NCBI RefSeq assembly: GCF_964340395.1 | Contig: NC_135555.1 | Coordinates: 2,471,001 to 2,535,000, forward strand | Length of the DNA stretch: 64,000 nt | Reading direction: 5' to 3' | Origin: Glandiceps talaboti | Lineage: Eukaryota > Hemichordata > Enteropneusta > Spengelidae | Part shown: positions 1 to 12,762 of the stretch, piece after piece | Layout of the letters: each line of letters opens with the position of its first letter | Numbering within the stretch: the stretch's first letter is position 1 | Program-made: the position numbers and the translations under genes | Notes under the pieces: model-generated | Told to the model about the DNA's origin: nothing | Database searches by the model: none | The model's input: the letters and a program-made list of their open reading frames with translations, nothing else

Positions 1-10
1 ATTACTACAG

Positions 11-3000
11 GTGGTAGGTGTTCTCAGTCAGGATGGAATCATGAGATTTGTTAACATTCACACCTGTAAGTTGTTATTTGATATTGGTACACTTGATGAC
101 AGAATCCATAGTGTATCAGTCAGCTGTCATGGACGATTTATAGTCTCTGTCACAGAGAATGGTAGATTGAATATCTACAGTGTACAGGCACTCACAGCTG
201 AACTCAACAAGGTATGTGAAATCAATATCAGATTCTGACAAGTTACACTTTAATCTCTTACGACAATGATACAGATCGTAGTTTTGTTTATGTGTAGGTA
301 TACTGTTGTACCTCAGGTGTTCTTGGCTACTATGTCTGGTAGAATAGTTGTGTGTTTCAAGTAAAGCTTTAAATGTTATGGATCCACACATACATGCAAT
401 AACTAGTCTGTAAGATATGACATGTTGAACAGACTGATGTGCTGCCCTATCAACCATCACTCTGTGAAAAGATGGCCAATGTGGGTGGAATGACACAATG
501 TATCGTATACTATAGTCTAACATAGATTGACTACCACACAGGGAGGAGGGGGTGCCAGGGTGAGGAGGCCTACCATTGGTGTCCTATGTCAGGATGATTT
601 CAGAAGGTATTCACATTTTCACAATGGACATAAAACTATTCTGATTCTAACATACAGTTTTCTGTACCCTTGTAATAAGAACACTTTCTCAATATGTTTG
701 CAATTTAATTGACTGACTGATAACCATACAAAATGTATGTACTATAGTCAAATATGTGGTGCCTTGGAAGCTAGATATTCAGTGAACACAGTGATTAAAA
801 TGATTAGATTGCTATGATTTATTTTCAGCTATAATCAATCAATCTAAGCTAAGGATATTACAAACAATATTTGTAAATGCCAAATATATTAATGAAGTAA
901 TTGTCTTCCTCTTTATCTAGCCCCCACCACCATTGGTGAAAGCTGTGTCATATGGTAGAAATAAGTCTATGGATTCGTCTGGTTCCAGAACTTTGAGATC
1001 AGTAACTCCTAGACAGACTGTTACCGTGGATACCAAAGATAAAAAGAAGACACGAATACTTGGTTCAGGAATTACAGCAAGTCAGACTTCTGATGTAGAT
1101 GAGGTAAGTTTTTAAATGATGACTGTGTCATATATATTACAACATTGGTATGGCTGATGTGTTATGTACAACTTTTCATATTGTATTTTGTATTTTGTCT
1201 TAAAAATGAGTATGGTGTACATAATGTCAATAAGTACTATGGTCATGATTTTCACAAGATTGTTTTTGTTTTCATGGAAAAATTAATATTCATTCATTAT
1301 GAAGAGAACCACTTCACTTGTAATGGATATTGCATGCAATGAGGGGAATGCCATGGTGCTTCAAGAGGAATATTTCATAGGGCTTCAAAGTAAAACAGAC
1401 AACTGTTTTTCATACATTTAAACAGGGGAATATTCAACTTCAAATATTTGTGGTGTGAAATGCTGAAAACTTACAATTTTTCTTTACAGACGTCAGATTT
1501 ACCTGAAGGTCTAGATATGAACAGACTACTGTCAATTCTGAAAGGTTATGGAGAATATCCAGCTAAGTACAGGTAGGAATTTGAGAATTTACAAAATGGT
1601 AACATTTAGATGTTTGAAACTAGTATAACCCAGGGTGTTGTGTCATCAAGAAGTCAAGGTACATGCAGAATAATATTACAATTACTTACAGATCTCAAAA
1701 CTTTTGAAATTACATAGAACCATAATCATAGACAGTTGAGAAAGAAATGTCTCTCCCCCCAACGTCTATTGTCTATGGTCATACTGAAGTCACCTCATTC
1801 ACTCTAGTCAGTTTTTACCTTCTAAAATGTTAAAATCAGTGATATTGATGATGAATTTTCTTTGCATAGGATGTTTATTTGGCGATCCCTTCTGCGGCTT
1901 CCAGAGAACCATGCAGCATACAGCAGTTTGGTTGATAAAGGTACTCACATAGCCTGGGCCAGTCTACATGAACATTATCCTATCAAAAGCAGGAAACTAC
2001 TCAGAGTTTTACAGAGGTGAGTAAACAAAAACAATATGTCCCCCATTCAGTGATGGCCTGATTTGAGACATGTGACTTTCTACCCCATGTATAACTTGTT
2101 TAGCTGATTGGATGATTTGAGACATGTGACTTTCTACCCCATGTATAACTTATTCAGCTGATTGGATGATTTCAGACATGTGACTTTCTATTGCATTTGT
2201 AAATTTTATGTAGCATATTGGTTGATTTGAGAGACATGTGTTGCAACATTTAACCCAGCTGTTTCATCTTGAAAGCAATATAAGTGTTATAATTTTTTTG
2301 TTGTTTTTGTGTTCTTACAACATTTTTCTTTGTCTTTGTCTCTAGAACTGTGTCATCCTTAGCTCACTGGTCAGCCATCTTTGGTGAGACCGATTACCTA
2401 CCTTTACTGGTCTTCCCATTTGTCAAACTCTTTCAAAACAACCAGTTGATCTGTTTTGAAGTTGTTGCCACAATTTTTGGTAAGTTTCAATAAGTTTATT
2501 CTTTGTGACTTGCTCATCCTAAGTTACAGTATCACATCAAAGATTTATTTTCAGTATACTAGTAATGTATTCACTTCATTTTAATGAAATATAACTGAAT
2601 TATTGAGAGCTCAATTTGGAACTCACACTGGCTTGGCTCAAAAAAAAATTTATACTTTATTTCTCCCCAAACAGTAAGGCGAGAGGCTTCAGAATGTAAG
2701 ATATCAACATGGTGTAATCATTTCTAAATAAATTACAGTTGTTTTCAATTCATCATGAAAAGAACTCTGTATTCCAAAATGATGTGTGTACCCAGTGAAT
2801 GTTTCCTTTGCTGAACTCTGTAGTATATCTAAGAACCATTGCATGATTTAAAGTGAATCGTTTAATTTGATAGAAAACTGGTGTCAGCATTGGTTTGAGT
2901 TCTTTCCCAATCCACCCATCAATGTACTCTCCATGGTGGAAAATGTACTGGCACACCACGACAAAGAACTATTACAGCATTTTGTGAGACATAACATCAC

Positions 3001-6000
3001 AACACAGGTCAGTGTCAAGTCTATTATAGCATTTGTTTGTCTTTATGTAAGGTTTTATAACCTCAGAGATACATACATTGTAACTGAACATCTAGCTAAC
3101 ACTTTTGGTGGACAATCCTGGGTAAATGATATAGAGAACTCGGGTGCCCTAAAAATAATTATTTTGTCAGAAACATCACAACTGTTTTGAACACATTCTA
3201 CTGCATAGAGATATGTGGGCATATTTTCCAAACCACATAAACTTTCCTAAACATATTTTCTTGATTTTTCATTTCATGTACAGGTATATGCATGGCCATT
3301 GATGGAAACCTTGTTCTCTGAAGTACTAACCAAAGATGAATGGTTAAAACTATGGGACAATGTCTTCTCCAACCACCCTTCTTTCCTTCTAATTGCTGTT
3401 GTTGCTTATGTCAGCTGTTCAAGGCAACCACTTCTACAGTGCATTGACAAAGAAGATTTTGAGGTGAGATATCATAGTGAGATTGTCAAAATTACAGTGT
3501 GTGCTAATATAATCAAAATAATGACAGTAAAACATGTGCAAGTGTTTGACATTAAAAAAAATGACAAGTTGAACCTCCAGTGATGAGTCGTGTGATCAAC
3601 CCAGAACATCAGACTGGTGAACAAGTTTCAGTTTTCACATTCACTAAATATAAACTGTGTGTAGTTGCCTCAAAAGTTTTAAAGTGGCCATGTGGATAAG
3701 ACTTTGGTATTTATCTTGGATTTTTATTTGATAAAACAGCTTCACCATGTTTTTATACTTGAAAAAATAATGTGAAATAACATATACCAAGTCCATGTTC
3801 ATCACTCAATACATTGCAAAAAGATGCAGAAAGTGTAAAAAGTTTATTATTGTACGTACAATAACAAACAATTTACACATTGTTTAATGTTTTAATATGG
3901 CCACTTTAATGTCAGTATACTGGAGTGAAACCAATGTTTGAGATTTTGGAAGTTTTATTCACATGGAGCTTTACATTTGTAAAGTAAATCACTATACTGA
4001 TATGACAAATGCCAATTTACATTCTGTTGGCATAATATACTAGTAATGGATTCCTTTCATAATCCCTGGAAATGTCAAAGGTCATAAAGTCACATCTTTG
4101 ATTTGATTGGTCCTTACCTCTGGAACAGTTTTTACATATACATATCCTACAGCACTTTGGCAGCATTTTTTAATTAACAGTACACCATTATTTCCAACTT
4201 TTAATGTTTTCTCCATCTTGTATTTGCAGTATTTCTTTCATCATCGGAACTCTGTGGAGATTGGTACAATATTGAAAGAAGCCTATCACCTACAGGAGTC
4301 AACACCAGATGACATTCACCCTGTCAGAATGTTAGATGACTTCAAACCACTCACCAAGGGACAGTACCCAATATTCAATAAATATCCTAAGTTTATTGTG
4401 GATTATCAGGTAAATAGTCACAAACTGTCATTAGAAAATGGAGAAGCTTTTGTTTTGATTGAGTATTGTTGAATACTGCTATGATAAGACATTGATTAAG
4501 AAAGTTTAAGATCTTTAAAGTCCTTATCGAGTAACCATGTGTCCATGCAAACACAAAACTAATGGTTTACACTAAAATATTTTAATATCTACCACTTTGT
4601 TTCATAGACTAAGTAAATCTTTATAGAAGCATGGGATAGTGGTGATTTTAAAACATGGATTATATTGTTAGATTGTTCATAGATGTCTAATTTTCATATG
4701 TGGATGTTCTTCTCTTTTATAAGGCCCAGGAAAGAGAAAGAATTCGTCGAGATGAGATGGAGTATCTTAGACAGAGAGAAGCAGCAACAGAATTACAGAA
4801 GGAGACGGAGAGACGACATGAAGAGGAGGAAGCTTGGTACAGACAACAAGAACTGATCAGAGATGCTGAGGAGGAGAGAAGAAATTTATTGATGGAGGAA
4901 GAACAGAAAATAGTAGATCAAAGAATTAGGTATGATAGGGAATATTATATTAACATTATACTGGGAAATTGATAAATATGATATCTTGCAATCTCTATCA
5001 GCTTTTCAAATAGATATTGTGTGTGTGTGTGGGGGGGGGGGGGTGAAGTGATAACAGTAGTCAAGAAGTGGGGGGGGGGTGTAAAGTGGAAGGGATAATA
5101 AACAGATTTTGTAGAATATACAACTAATACCCATATTATGGAATCTTTCATTTTGTTTGATTTCTCAGACATAACCAGTTTGCCCTCTCAGAAAAGACAA
5201 CAATTTTCATTGTGGATGAAAGGATACTAAATGTGTAAAGCAAGGTTTTCTTGTGAGTCATCCTATAGAGGGAATTGGGTAACACCACATTTTGGTGAAT
5301 CACAATAACTTGCTTTTATGTCAATAGCAGCACATCAAATTGACAGAACAGACACACTCCAGGCATAACTCACATTTGTTGGAAAATTCAAGTATGTAGA
5401 GATGAACTCACAGTTGCACATTGGTTCTACTGTTCATAAGGTTTTCTATGTTTATATTTTCATGAGCTAGAATTTTACTTTGCTTCATTGCATACAATCT
5501 TATCAACTTATTATACTGGCAGTGTTTACTGTAAAAAAAAATGATTATGTTGCTGTTATTGTAGATTGAATGCAATGAAGAGAGAACTACGCATCAAAGA
5601 AATGCAGTTACTCGATGCAGCCAGAAGGAAATTTGTCCACCATGAACAACAAGAAAGAGAGACTGAACTGAAGAGATTAGATGAAGAGTTAGCTAGAAAA
5701 GTGATGTTACGAGAACAGGAGACACAGGCTGCTAAAGAAGATGTGGAAATCAGAAATATGGAACTACATCTCCAGAAAAAAATGTTACAACAGGAATTGG
5801 GAAGGGTGAAGTCAGAATCAGATTACCATAGACGGGTAGATTATGATGCTAAGAGAAAACAACAAGAGGTAGAAGAACGGATTCAACTAAGATCCATTGA
5901 AAATGAAAGAGAGAGGGAACATGAACTCAGAAAGGTAGATAATATCTATCATTTATGTACCATATTTGTCTACATGTTAGCCAATGCTAAGGCAGTCACA

Positions 6001-8716
6001 CAGTACAAGTGGTCACTTGTGTAGACACATTGAAATCTACATGTATGACAACACAGTACATGCCGCTGTGAAGAGCGCCCTCAACCTTAACCAAAACTAA
6101 TCTGCCATGAAAGTGAATATATCTCTTCAATTCAAATTTGTACTTATATATAACCCATGAGAATTTTTACTCCCAGTAGTCAGGGGAAAATGAAAGTTTT
6201 ACGTTTTACTGTAAATATCAGTAATTTCATCAGCATTTACAAATGAAACTTTTTATGATAATGTATTCATATATAATGGCTTGTCTTCCACAAAGTGCAG
6301 ACCACTCATGTCATGTCTGTTTATGGTAATTTTCTACATTTATCATATTTATTTATCACAGGGTGTTCAGAGAACCTTGGCACATGCTGACCAAATGAAA
6401 GAAGATGCTACAATGAGGAAAACAACAGAACTTAGAAAAAGGAGAGATGATGTTGAAAATGAACTCAGATCAGTTGAGGTAATGAAAAATCACAGGCAAA
6501 ACATTGATTTGTTGAATTTACAATGATGCTCTTTAAAAGTTATGTTCTCAAACTAGTCCTTGGTATGAAAAGATTACATATGTACCTGTTATATATATTC
6601 TTTTTAATGTACAATGATCTTTGTAATTCATGAAATATGGCAATGGAGCAAACCAAAAGACCTTTTCTGAATATATCCTGAATATAGCTGTCATTTAAAG
6701 TTCACTTTGTGTTTCCACAGCTGGCAAGACTGAATGATCAAAACCGAGAACTAGAGGAAGATATTCAAGATTTGATGCAAAATTTGGAGGAAGGCAAGGT
6801 AATTTGAACTGCTTAAATTTCAAACAATTATTAGAACATCAACTGGATATATTGATTTTTATAATATGAGTAATTTCAGACAATTTAGGAACTTGTGCAT
6901 AATTTGTGATGATCATCTTGTATTATGGTAGTACTTGCACATGACTGTCAGCTGATTGTATTCTGTTACACCTGATGCATGTCCTTTCATGTGAACTTAT
7001 CTAATTTGTGCTAGATATCATGTATTCTTGTGTACGTTACAAAATCATGTGTTCTTGAGTGTATTACAAATATCTCTCCTACTTTGACACAGGTAGATGA
7101 AGCTGTCAATGAGCAGGAACAATACAATAAGTTCAAGGCATTGTCTGAAGCATCAGAGAGAAGACGTATGGCATTGCTTCAAGAGGAAGCAACTCTAGCT
7201 AGAGAACATGCTGAGGATTTGAGAGTTTCAGTGGATGCATCATTTGGTAAGTTACTAGACTATCAAATTCGCAGTCACCCCTTGAAATGGGACTTGCCTT
7301 GCTTCATAAAACAAAGGGTTATACCGAATTATAGCACATTGCAATTCTGTCCTCTGACTGCTATTGGACAAGTTACATAAAATAACCTAGTATAGATTTC
7401 AAAGTCCACTGTATTTGGAATGATTCTGTTCATTATTTCTTTTTTTAATGTAACCCCAGACGAAGAGCCACATCAATTTATAAACTTATGGATGCTAAGA
7501 AGAAGAAAACATGTTTGTTATGCTTTCAGCACATTTGAAGTAAATTTATGTAATGGTATACAACAAAAAAACACAGTTTAAAGAAAGATGTTACTGTTTT
7601 CCTCACAATCGACATAAAAGTACACCTTTGTGTTAGTGTGACTGCTACAAGTTGCATCAATTTCTTATCTTTGTATTTGTAGTCAAGCATTACTTATTAC
7701 TAATTACTAACTTTCATTACAGAGAGACTACGAGATATACGAAAACAACACACAGAGTATGGAGTAACAACCCCAGTGCTAACTGAGACAAGTAGACAAA
7801 ATGGAACATCAGGAGACAACACATGTCTGAATGAAAGAAGTGAATTACCTGACAATGATATACAAAGTAAGTTTTTCTGATCTGACTACTTTGATTTTAA
7901 ATATTTTATCAAACTATTGTCAGTGTATTTTGTTTTACACACTGCATTTTGCAAAACTTACAAAGGACATGTCGTTGTGACTATACTTTTTTATACAGCG
8001 CATTGAACCAGAATATCTACTCTTTGACATTTTCCATTAAAACATAAACACCCAAAAGGTACCATTAGTGAGGATAAGAAATATATCAACATTGTCTTAA
8101 AACTAACTGAAAATTACAGTTTTGCTAAATTATATTTTAGTAGAATATAATCAATTGCAATGAACTCCTGATGATCGAATGGTTTTAGTGGCTAGTTTGG
8201 AATCTGAAGGTTGAAGGTTGGAGCCTCCCCACCTCCGTTTCTTTCTGAATGGATGAAGTCCTTGGGCAAGATTTGAACCATGATTGTACCTTAGTCAACC
8301 CAGCTGTATAATTGGGGACCTTGTAGGACAGAGATTGCAATGTGAATGTTTTAATTCTATGTGCTTATAAATGCTGTGGTGGTTTGTATGCTCCCCAGGG
8401 AGTTGAGGAAGTATAAAGGGCTGTTGTGCTGCTATAGATCCATACCAGGGGTAATAATTGTAAAGCATTTTGAGCACAGAGTGGGAAAACGATATATAAA
8501 AACTTACATTATTATTATTATTATGAATCAATTTCCATTGCATTTAGTAACATAATACTTTCACTATTTTCAGTTTCATTAGACCGAGGTAGGAGAACAT
8601 TTGATCGAAGAGAGCAAGAACTGCTGCAAGAAGTCAGAGATTTGAGAAGACGACTTGCTTCAGAAAATAGAAAATCACAACCGCCATTGAACTTTAACCC
8701 CGATGATTCCACCTAG
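11..8716 (+). CDS. TBC1D31: TBC1 domain family member 31 (WDR67), 3' part of gene
   Basis: Fifteen exons were joined by eye: 11-211, 921-1103, 1490-1572, 1870-2016, 2346-2479, 2874-3007, 3284-3463, 4230-4409, 4724-4929, 5565-5934, 6362-6478, 6721-6798, 7093-7246, 7723-7866, 8574-8716. All have AG acceptors and GT donors, and phases agree, giving 817 residues before a TAG. Residues 1-67 are the last WD-repeat material (ends YSVQALTAELNK), 68-128 a proline/serine linker, about 140-350 a TBC domain (KGYGEYPAKYR, WCQHWFEFFPNPPINVLSM), and about 415-800 an E/R/Q-rich coiled coil. The start lies left of the window. In vertebrates this protein is at centrosomes and centriolar satellites and acts in ciliogenesis (established knowledge). 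I do not see the arginine-finger (IxxDxxR) or YxQ motifs of active Rab GAPs, so GAP activity is doubtful. Identity is certain from the length and order of conserved blocks; exact exon edges are predictions. Confidence 0.94.
2058..2205 (+). repeat. 54-bp tandem repeat in TBC1D31 intron 4
   Basis: Nearly three copies of a roughly 54-bp unit beginning TTGAGACATGTGACTTTCTA. The first two copies are almost identical and the third has drifted. It is purely intronic. Confidence 0.85.
3679..3909. mobile_element. TTAA-flanked foldback MITE, copy 1
   Basis: Terminal inverted sequences AGTGGCCAT (3683) and ATGGCCACT (ends 3905) are each bordered by TTAA (3679-3682 and 3906-3909). The centre is a palindrome around TTGTACGTACAA. 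It shares an extended block (AATACATTGCAAAAAGA followed by TTTATTATTGTA) and its left arm with the element at 33859-34209. TTAA duplications are typical of piggyBac and Kolobok DNA transposons; no transposase is encoded. It lies in TBC1D31 intron 7. Confidence 0.7.
5168..5369. mobile_element. Decayed hAT-like MITE
   Basis: Left end CAGTTTGCCCTCT at 5176 and right end CACACTCCA near 5361 resemble the better-preserved element at 24984-25147. Both share an internal AACACCA[C/A]ATTTTGGTG block. Flanks GACATAAC and GGCATAAC match at 7 of 8 positions, as an old 8-bp target duplication would. It lies in TBC1D31 intron 9. Confidence 0.5.
8149..8533 (+). mobile_element. tRNA-like SINE, near full length, in TBC1D31 intron 14
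   Basis: About 370 bases. A degenerate pol III A-box-like stretch (GGTTTTAGTGGCTAG) and B-box-like stretch (GGTTGGAGCC) stand in the first 80 bases, and the tail runs through GTAAAGCATTTTGAGCACAG and ATATAAAAAC to an ATT repeat. AATCAATT at 8149-8156 and 8526-8533 flanks it and may be the target duplication. A second, 5'-truncated copy of the tail is at 28902-29022. Confidence 0.7.
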
Positions 8717-9030
8717 ATACTTAATATTCCAATACTAGTATATACATTGTATTTAACACCTAGATACTTAATATTCCAATACTAGTATATATTTAACACT
8801 GCCTGCAATTGGTCATGGCTATGTCACAATCAAATATTCTATCTTTAAACTCTCTATGTATCATCTTTGTCTCTCTCTGTCCCCTTATATATATATATAT
8901 TCTAAAATCTTGGGCTATTAATTTACGGTTTATGATTATTCATTTTATAAGTGATATGTATAAATGTGATTGTGATTCTGCCCCTTGCTGTATAAATGTG
9001 ATTGTGATTCTGCCCCTTACTGTATAAATG
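8711..9030 (+). repeat. Two short tandem duplications in TBC1D31 3' UTR
   Basis: An about 47-bp unit starting ACCTAGATACTTAATATTCC at 8711 is repeated at 8758, so the TAG stop sits inside the first unit. A second duplication of about 33 bp (GTGATTGTGATTCTGCCCCT) occurs at 8966 and 8999. Confidence 0.85.
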
Positions 9031-9116
9031 CTGTCTATGAGAATAGATTGATAAGTTATTCCTATGCATGGTTGGGATATGTTTGTGTGAACTTGCATGT
9101 CATAGCTTGACTCAAA

Positions 9117-9122
9117 AATAAA
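9117..9122 (+). terminator. Candidate poly(A) signal of TBC1D31
   Basis: AATAAA stands about 400 bases after the TBC1D31 stop codon, the first canonical hexamer at a sensible distance. Later AATAAA copies near 9256 and 9334 belong to the dispersed repeat starting at 9230 and are less likely. Confidence 0.45.
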
Positions 9123-9229
9123 AGCGTAGCAGATTTTTAGTAGAGTTTTATCTTGGCTCAAAACACTAGTTATGTTGTCAATTGAATTGTTATGTCTACT
9201 TGGACTTTTCCAATACATTATATTTTAAG

Positions 9230-9470
9230 AATTGATAGAGATGAAGTCATACAAATAAAATCAAAGCATGCCTAATAAAATTATCTCTAAAACATGGTTT
9301 TAATCAAACAAAATTTACATTACTTTCTTTGTAGAATAAAAACAAGTTTAATTGAACTGAAATGATGATGTAATTAATAATTCTAATCATAAACAATAAA
9401 ATCAATATTTGTATGTTTTTAGGAATCAAAATTGTTTCTGCATGTTTTTGTGTATAATTCCATGTAATAA
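9230..9470 (+). repeat. Dispersed repeat, copy 1
   Basis: From AATTGATAGAGAT to about 9470 the sequence matches 17953-18170 in the same orientation. The similarity is above 90 percent by eye over the first 170 bases and fades after the ATCAATATTTGTATGTTTT stretch. I see no terminal inverted repeat or coding capacity, so the class is unknown. Confidence 0.85.
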
Positions 9471-9747
9471 TTGTGGTAGTGAGATTTTCATCTTCATCAT
9501 ATTAAAGTTGATAACTATGGTTTTGAAACAATTAATTGATGTTCAAAAAGTTGTAGAAGAAGAAATCAGAAAGAAAACTGATAATGAGAAAGAGTTTTAT
9601 AAATTAGAATATGATTATTATGATCAGACATTTACATTTAATAAATTAAAAGTCGATGTTCAGGTATGTGATCACAATCCTGATAGCTTAGTACATCTGG
9701 TGGATGTAAAGAAAACTGCATCAGATGCAAATTTTGAAAACAATTAG
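9409..9747 (+). other. Open frame with a charged, coil-like segment, doubtful gene
   Basis: A 112-codon frame runs out of the dispersed repeat. From about residue 40 it is rich in K, E, D and Y (VVEEEIRKKTDNEKEFYKL) and reads more like protein than its surroundings. A CAG|GTATGT donor at 9661-9669 falls inside it. Its first third is AT-rich repeat sequence, no partner exon is evident, and I do not recognise the family. It could be a relic exon or chance. Confidence 0.2.
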
Positions 9748-10882
9748 TTAATTATGTTTTTGAATAATACAACTCAAGTATTCACCTTGTATTAAATTGA
9801 AAAGATTATAATGTTTGATGTCTTAGATGAACCAGCTAATTGTCCTGATTAATATCATTTTTCTGTGGTTATGATCACACGTTTTGAATGTAACATGAAC
9901 TGACTGACAAATCATTGATTTTATTCACTGATTCTCCTTTCGTAAAGTGGTGAGATGTGTTGATACTACAAGGTAGGATTTGTTATAGGAGTGTGGATTA
10001 CTAATGTTGCAGCTTGTTGTTGAGATACCTAACAATAATTGATAGATGTGGTTTGATCTTGAACAGTTAGGGTTGTTTTGGAGACATAAATAAGTCCTAG
10101 ATAACTAGTAATACTGATCAACGAGCTAGGCAAACTGGCGAGGCAGTTGAAGACTGCTCAGCTCACTGCCTTTGTCGGTTTACCCAGCATTTTTGGCTTG
10201 CCTTTTGATGACTGATGATGGAGTGTCATATAAGGAAATTGGACTTGACATGGCTGGGCTTTTTTCACATTTTATTGTTAGCACAAGTGAAAGGGTGACC
10301 TGGGTGAATGACTGCTAACAGTTGGGTGAAAAAGGAAGGAAAACTACTAATAACTGGGGGAAAAGTTTGAGAACATTTTTAGAAAAGTTTGGGGACATTT
10401 TCCCTTACAGATTTCATTAAAAATGAATGATGAACTCAACACATTTGAAGAATGAGACGGGAAAAATCAAGAGAGACTGATGCCAGTCTAGGATTGGAGT
10501 AGTTGTTGAAGTAGAATGTAAATCTAAGTCAATGAGAGCGTCTACCATCTTAACCTGTCAAAGAATGGTTTCTTCACTTTCCACTCAATTTAATACTCCT
10601 ACTCATCGGAAGCGAACGTTAAATCGAAGCCCGCCCCTGTGCGGTCAGAAGATGGTCACCTTGCTCGATGCCTGCTTTCGTGAGAAGGTAAACTACACTA
10701 TCATGACTATAGTAGTAATCAATAGCGACGCAAAATCGAGAATGGGAAAGAAAGGGTAATAATCGTGACTTATTAATGTCTGTATCAAGTCCTGTATTCC
10801 TTTTGCAAGCAGGATTAGCAAATGCCCGATGCCTCACTCGAACATCACCCGAGCACTCGAACTAGCTCTGGATACTAGTTAG
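9748..10882. other. Intergenic stretch with no feature seen
   Basis: The sequence is unique and without convincing coding signal on either strand. Short open frames near 10.5-10.8 kb lack splice context or recognisable motifs. Confidence 0.5.
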
Positions 10883-11049
10883 TCTCGCTGCCAGACTCGA
10901 GACTATCATCCCTATCTGTTTATGTATACCGAGCGGCACAGCCGCGAGAAGAGAGGGACCAGTCCCGACTTGTCCCTCTCTTCTCGCGGCTGCGCCGCTC
11001 GGTATACATAAACATATTAGGGACGATAGTCACGAGTCTGGCAGCGAGA
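10883..11049. mobile_element. Foldback element with about 78-bp arms
   Basis: TCTCGCTGCCAGACTCG at 10883 is mirrored at 11033-11049, and the inner arms (GTATACCGAGCGGC / GCCGCTCGGTATAC, then CGCGAGAAGAGAGGGAC and its complement) pair almost perfectly. The loop is about 11 bases at 10960-10970. Weaker symmetry extends outward to about 10853 and 11088. It is much more GC-rich than its surroundings. No clear target duplication is visible. Confidence 0.85.
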
Positions 11050-12534
11050 TGCTCCGAAAACTCCGACACATCTCTAGAGCTACACTCAAACCATTTCCAT
11101 TCACAGGCACTTGTTGATAAACAAACGCGAATGTCACATGTCAAGAAATCATCTGAGTCAACTTTTGTGTTCAAGACAATTCTACAATAATTTCCAAAAG
11201 TCAAACCAAATCTTGGACCAACGCCTACATCCAAGTACAAATCACAAAGAAAAGTATATATTGTTCAATTCAGACCATATTAAATGAAGCCTTGTCGGGG
11301 AGGGGGGGGGGCGAAGGAGAGAGACAGATGGGGGAGAACACAACACAACACAACTCAACACAAACAAGAGATACCGAGAAACAGGGAGGGAGGCAGAGAC
11401 AAACAGGGAGGGAAGAAACCGACATACATAGATGGAGAGCGAGCGATACATATTGTATATAAAGAATATCACATGACAAAAGGAAGGAACACAAGATTTT
11501 TGGAACTTTCCGATTATGTGGACAATTTTATTGAGGGTTAAGATATTAGTTTACTTGTGGCACATCTTACATGTTTGAAGCTGTTATCAATATAAGCTTA
11601 CTATGAATGTGTATGAGAGATAAAGGTATGATGGAGAGATAGAGGTGTAAAGGTGTTGTACTGACCTAGACTGTGTCAGAGTATTTAGTACATCCATTAC
11701 TAGGTATAACCAGGTGATCTGTGTAAAATTTATGATAACACTTTAACCTTTATATATACACGGATGAGAGTATCAATCGCCGTCAGACAAACAAGTGGTT
11801 GTTTGTGTGCAAACCTTGAACCACTTTCACTTTCTTGCACTAGTAAACAGCGGATAACGATTTTCCAGATAATTTATATTATTCCTTTTACTTCTGTCAC
11901 CATAGAGAACGATGCATATTGGTCTGTCTGGACAAATTTGGTACGTGGGCGAGGGATGCATTCTCACGCTAGTTTAGTATGATGTTCATTAACCGAGACG
12001 GAAATCTGGTTTGCATTTTGTCCCTTTAAAGTTACATGTAATATTTCTTATATTTGTTGAACAGCTTTTAGTCTTGTATATGTGTTCATTTCATAATATC
12101 CTGATATATACTTGCACACTACATACTTATTCTGTGAAAATCCTTACTGTTGCACTGAAGGAAGTAGTAATAACACAGTTACTTTGGTATGATGATGACA
12201 GTAATACATGTAAGCCCTTCTGCAAAGAACGAGTACAGATATATGTGACTGCGTAAAATTCTACTCCAACTAGCACAAACCCTTTGAGTTTACTTCACTG
12301 TGTGAAAGTTTACAAGACTATTGTCTCAGTGACTGTAGGCATCAGCCTCTTGTCATCAAAGCACCTGCAGGTTAACCATAGATCATCTATAGTTCACCAC
12401 ATCAGATTCAGTTTATCATTTGGACTATACTAAATAAAAGAAGTCACGAGAATATAATTTATGAGGTATGGGCTATTTTTGGGAGCGAGAGTGCAGAGTG
12501 CTTCTCTTTCTTTTTCTACTACTTCTTCTTCTTC
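11050..12534. other. Intergenic stretch, no gene seen
   Basis: It contains a short G-run and purine-rich block at 11290-11420, but no coding frame with motifs or splice logic. Confidence 0.5.
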
Positions 12535-12572
12535 TTCATAATAATAATAATAATAATAATAATACGTGCATG

Positions 12573-12604
<32 letters not shown>

Positions 12605-12762
12605 TGTATGTATGTATGTATGTGTATGTATGTATGTATGTATGTATGTATGTATGTATGTATGTATGCATGCATGCATGTATGTATGTATGTATGTATC
12701 TATGTATGTATCTATGTATGTATCTATGTATGTATCTGCATGTATATGTGTGTATGTATGTG
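12535..12762 (+). repeat. TAA then TATG microsatellite
   Basis: A (TAA)n run passes into a long (TATG)n array with TGCA and TATC variants. The apparent open frames on both strands here are products of the repeat. Confidence 0.97.

Noticed and set aside
527-712. Glycine/arginine-rich frame between the first two TBC1D31 exons
   Set aside because: The WD-end exon joins in frame to the exon at 921, matching the known protein order; this frame would interrupt it.
5566-6024. Frame extension of the coiled-coil exon beyond 5934
   Set aside because: A GTAGAT donor after AAG and the in-phase acceptor at 6362 fit the protein better; the extra residues are intronic.
8157-8230. A functional tRNA gene in the SINE head
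   Set aside because: A- and B-box-like stretches are degenerate and no cloverleaf with a proper anticodon arm can be drawn.
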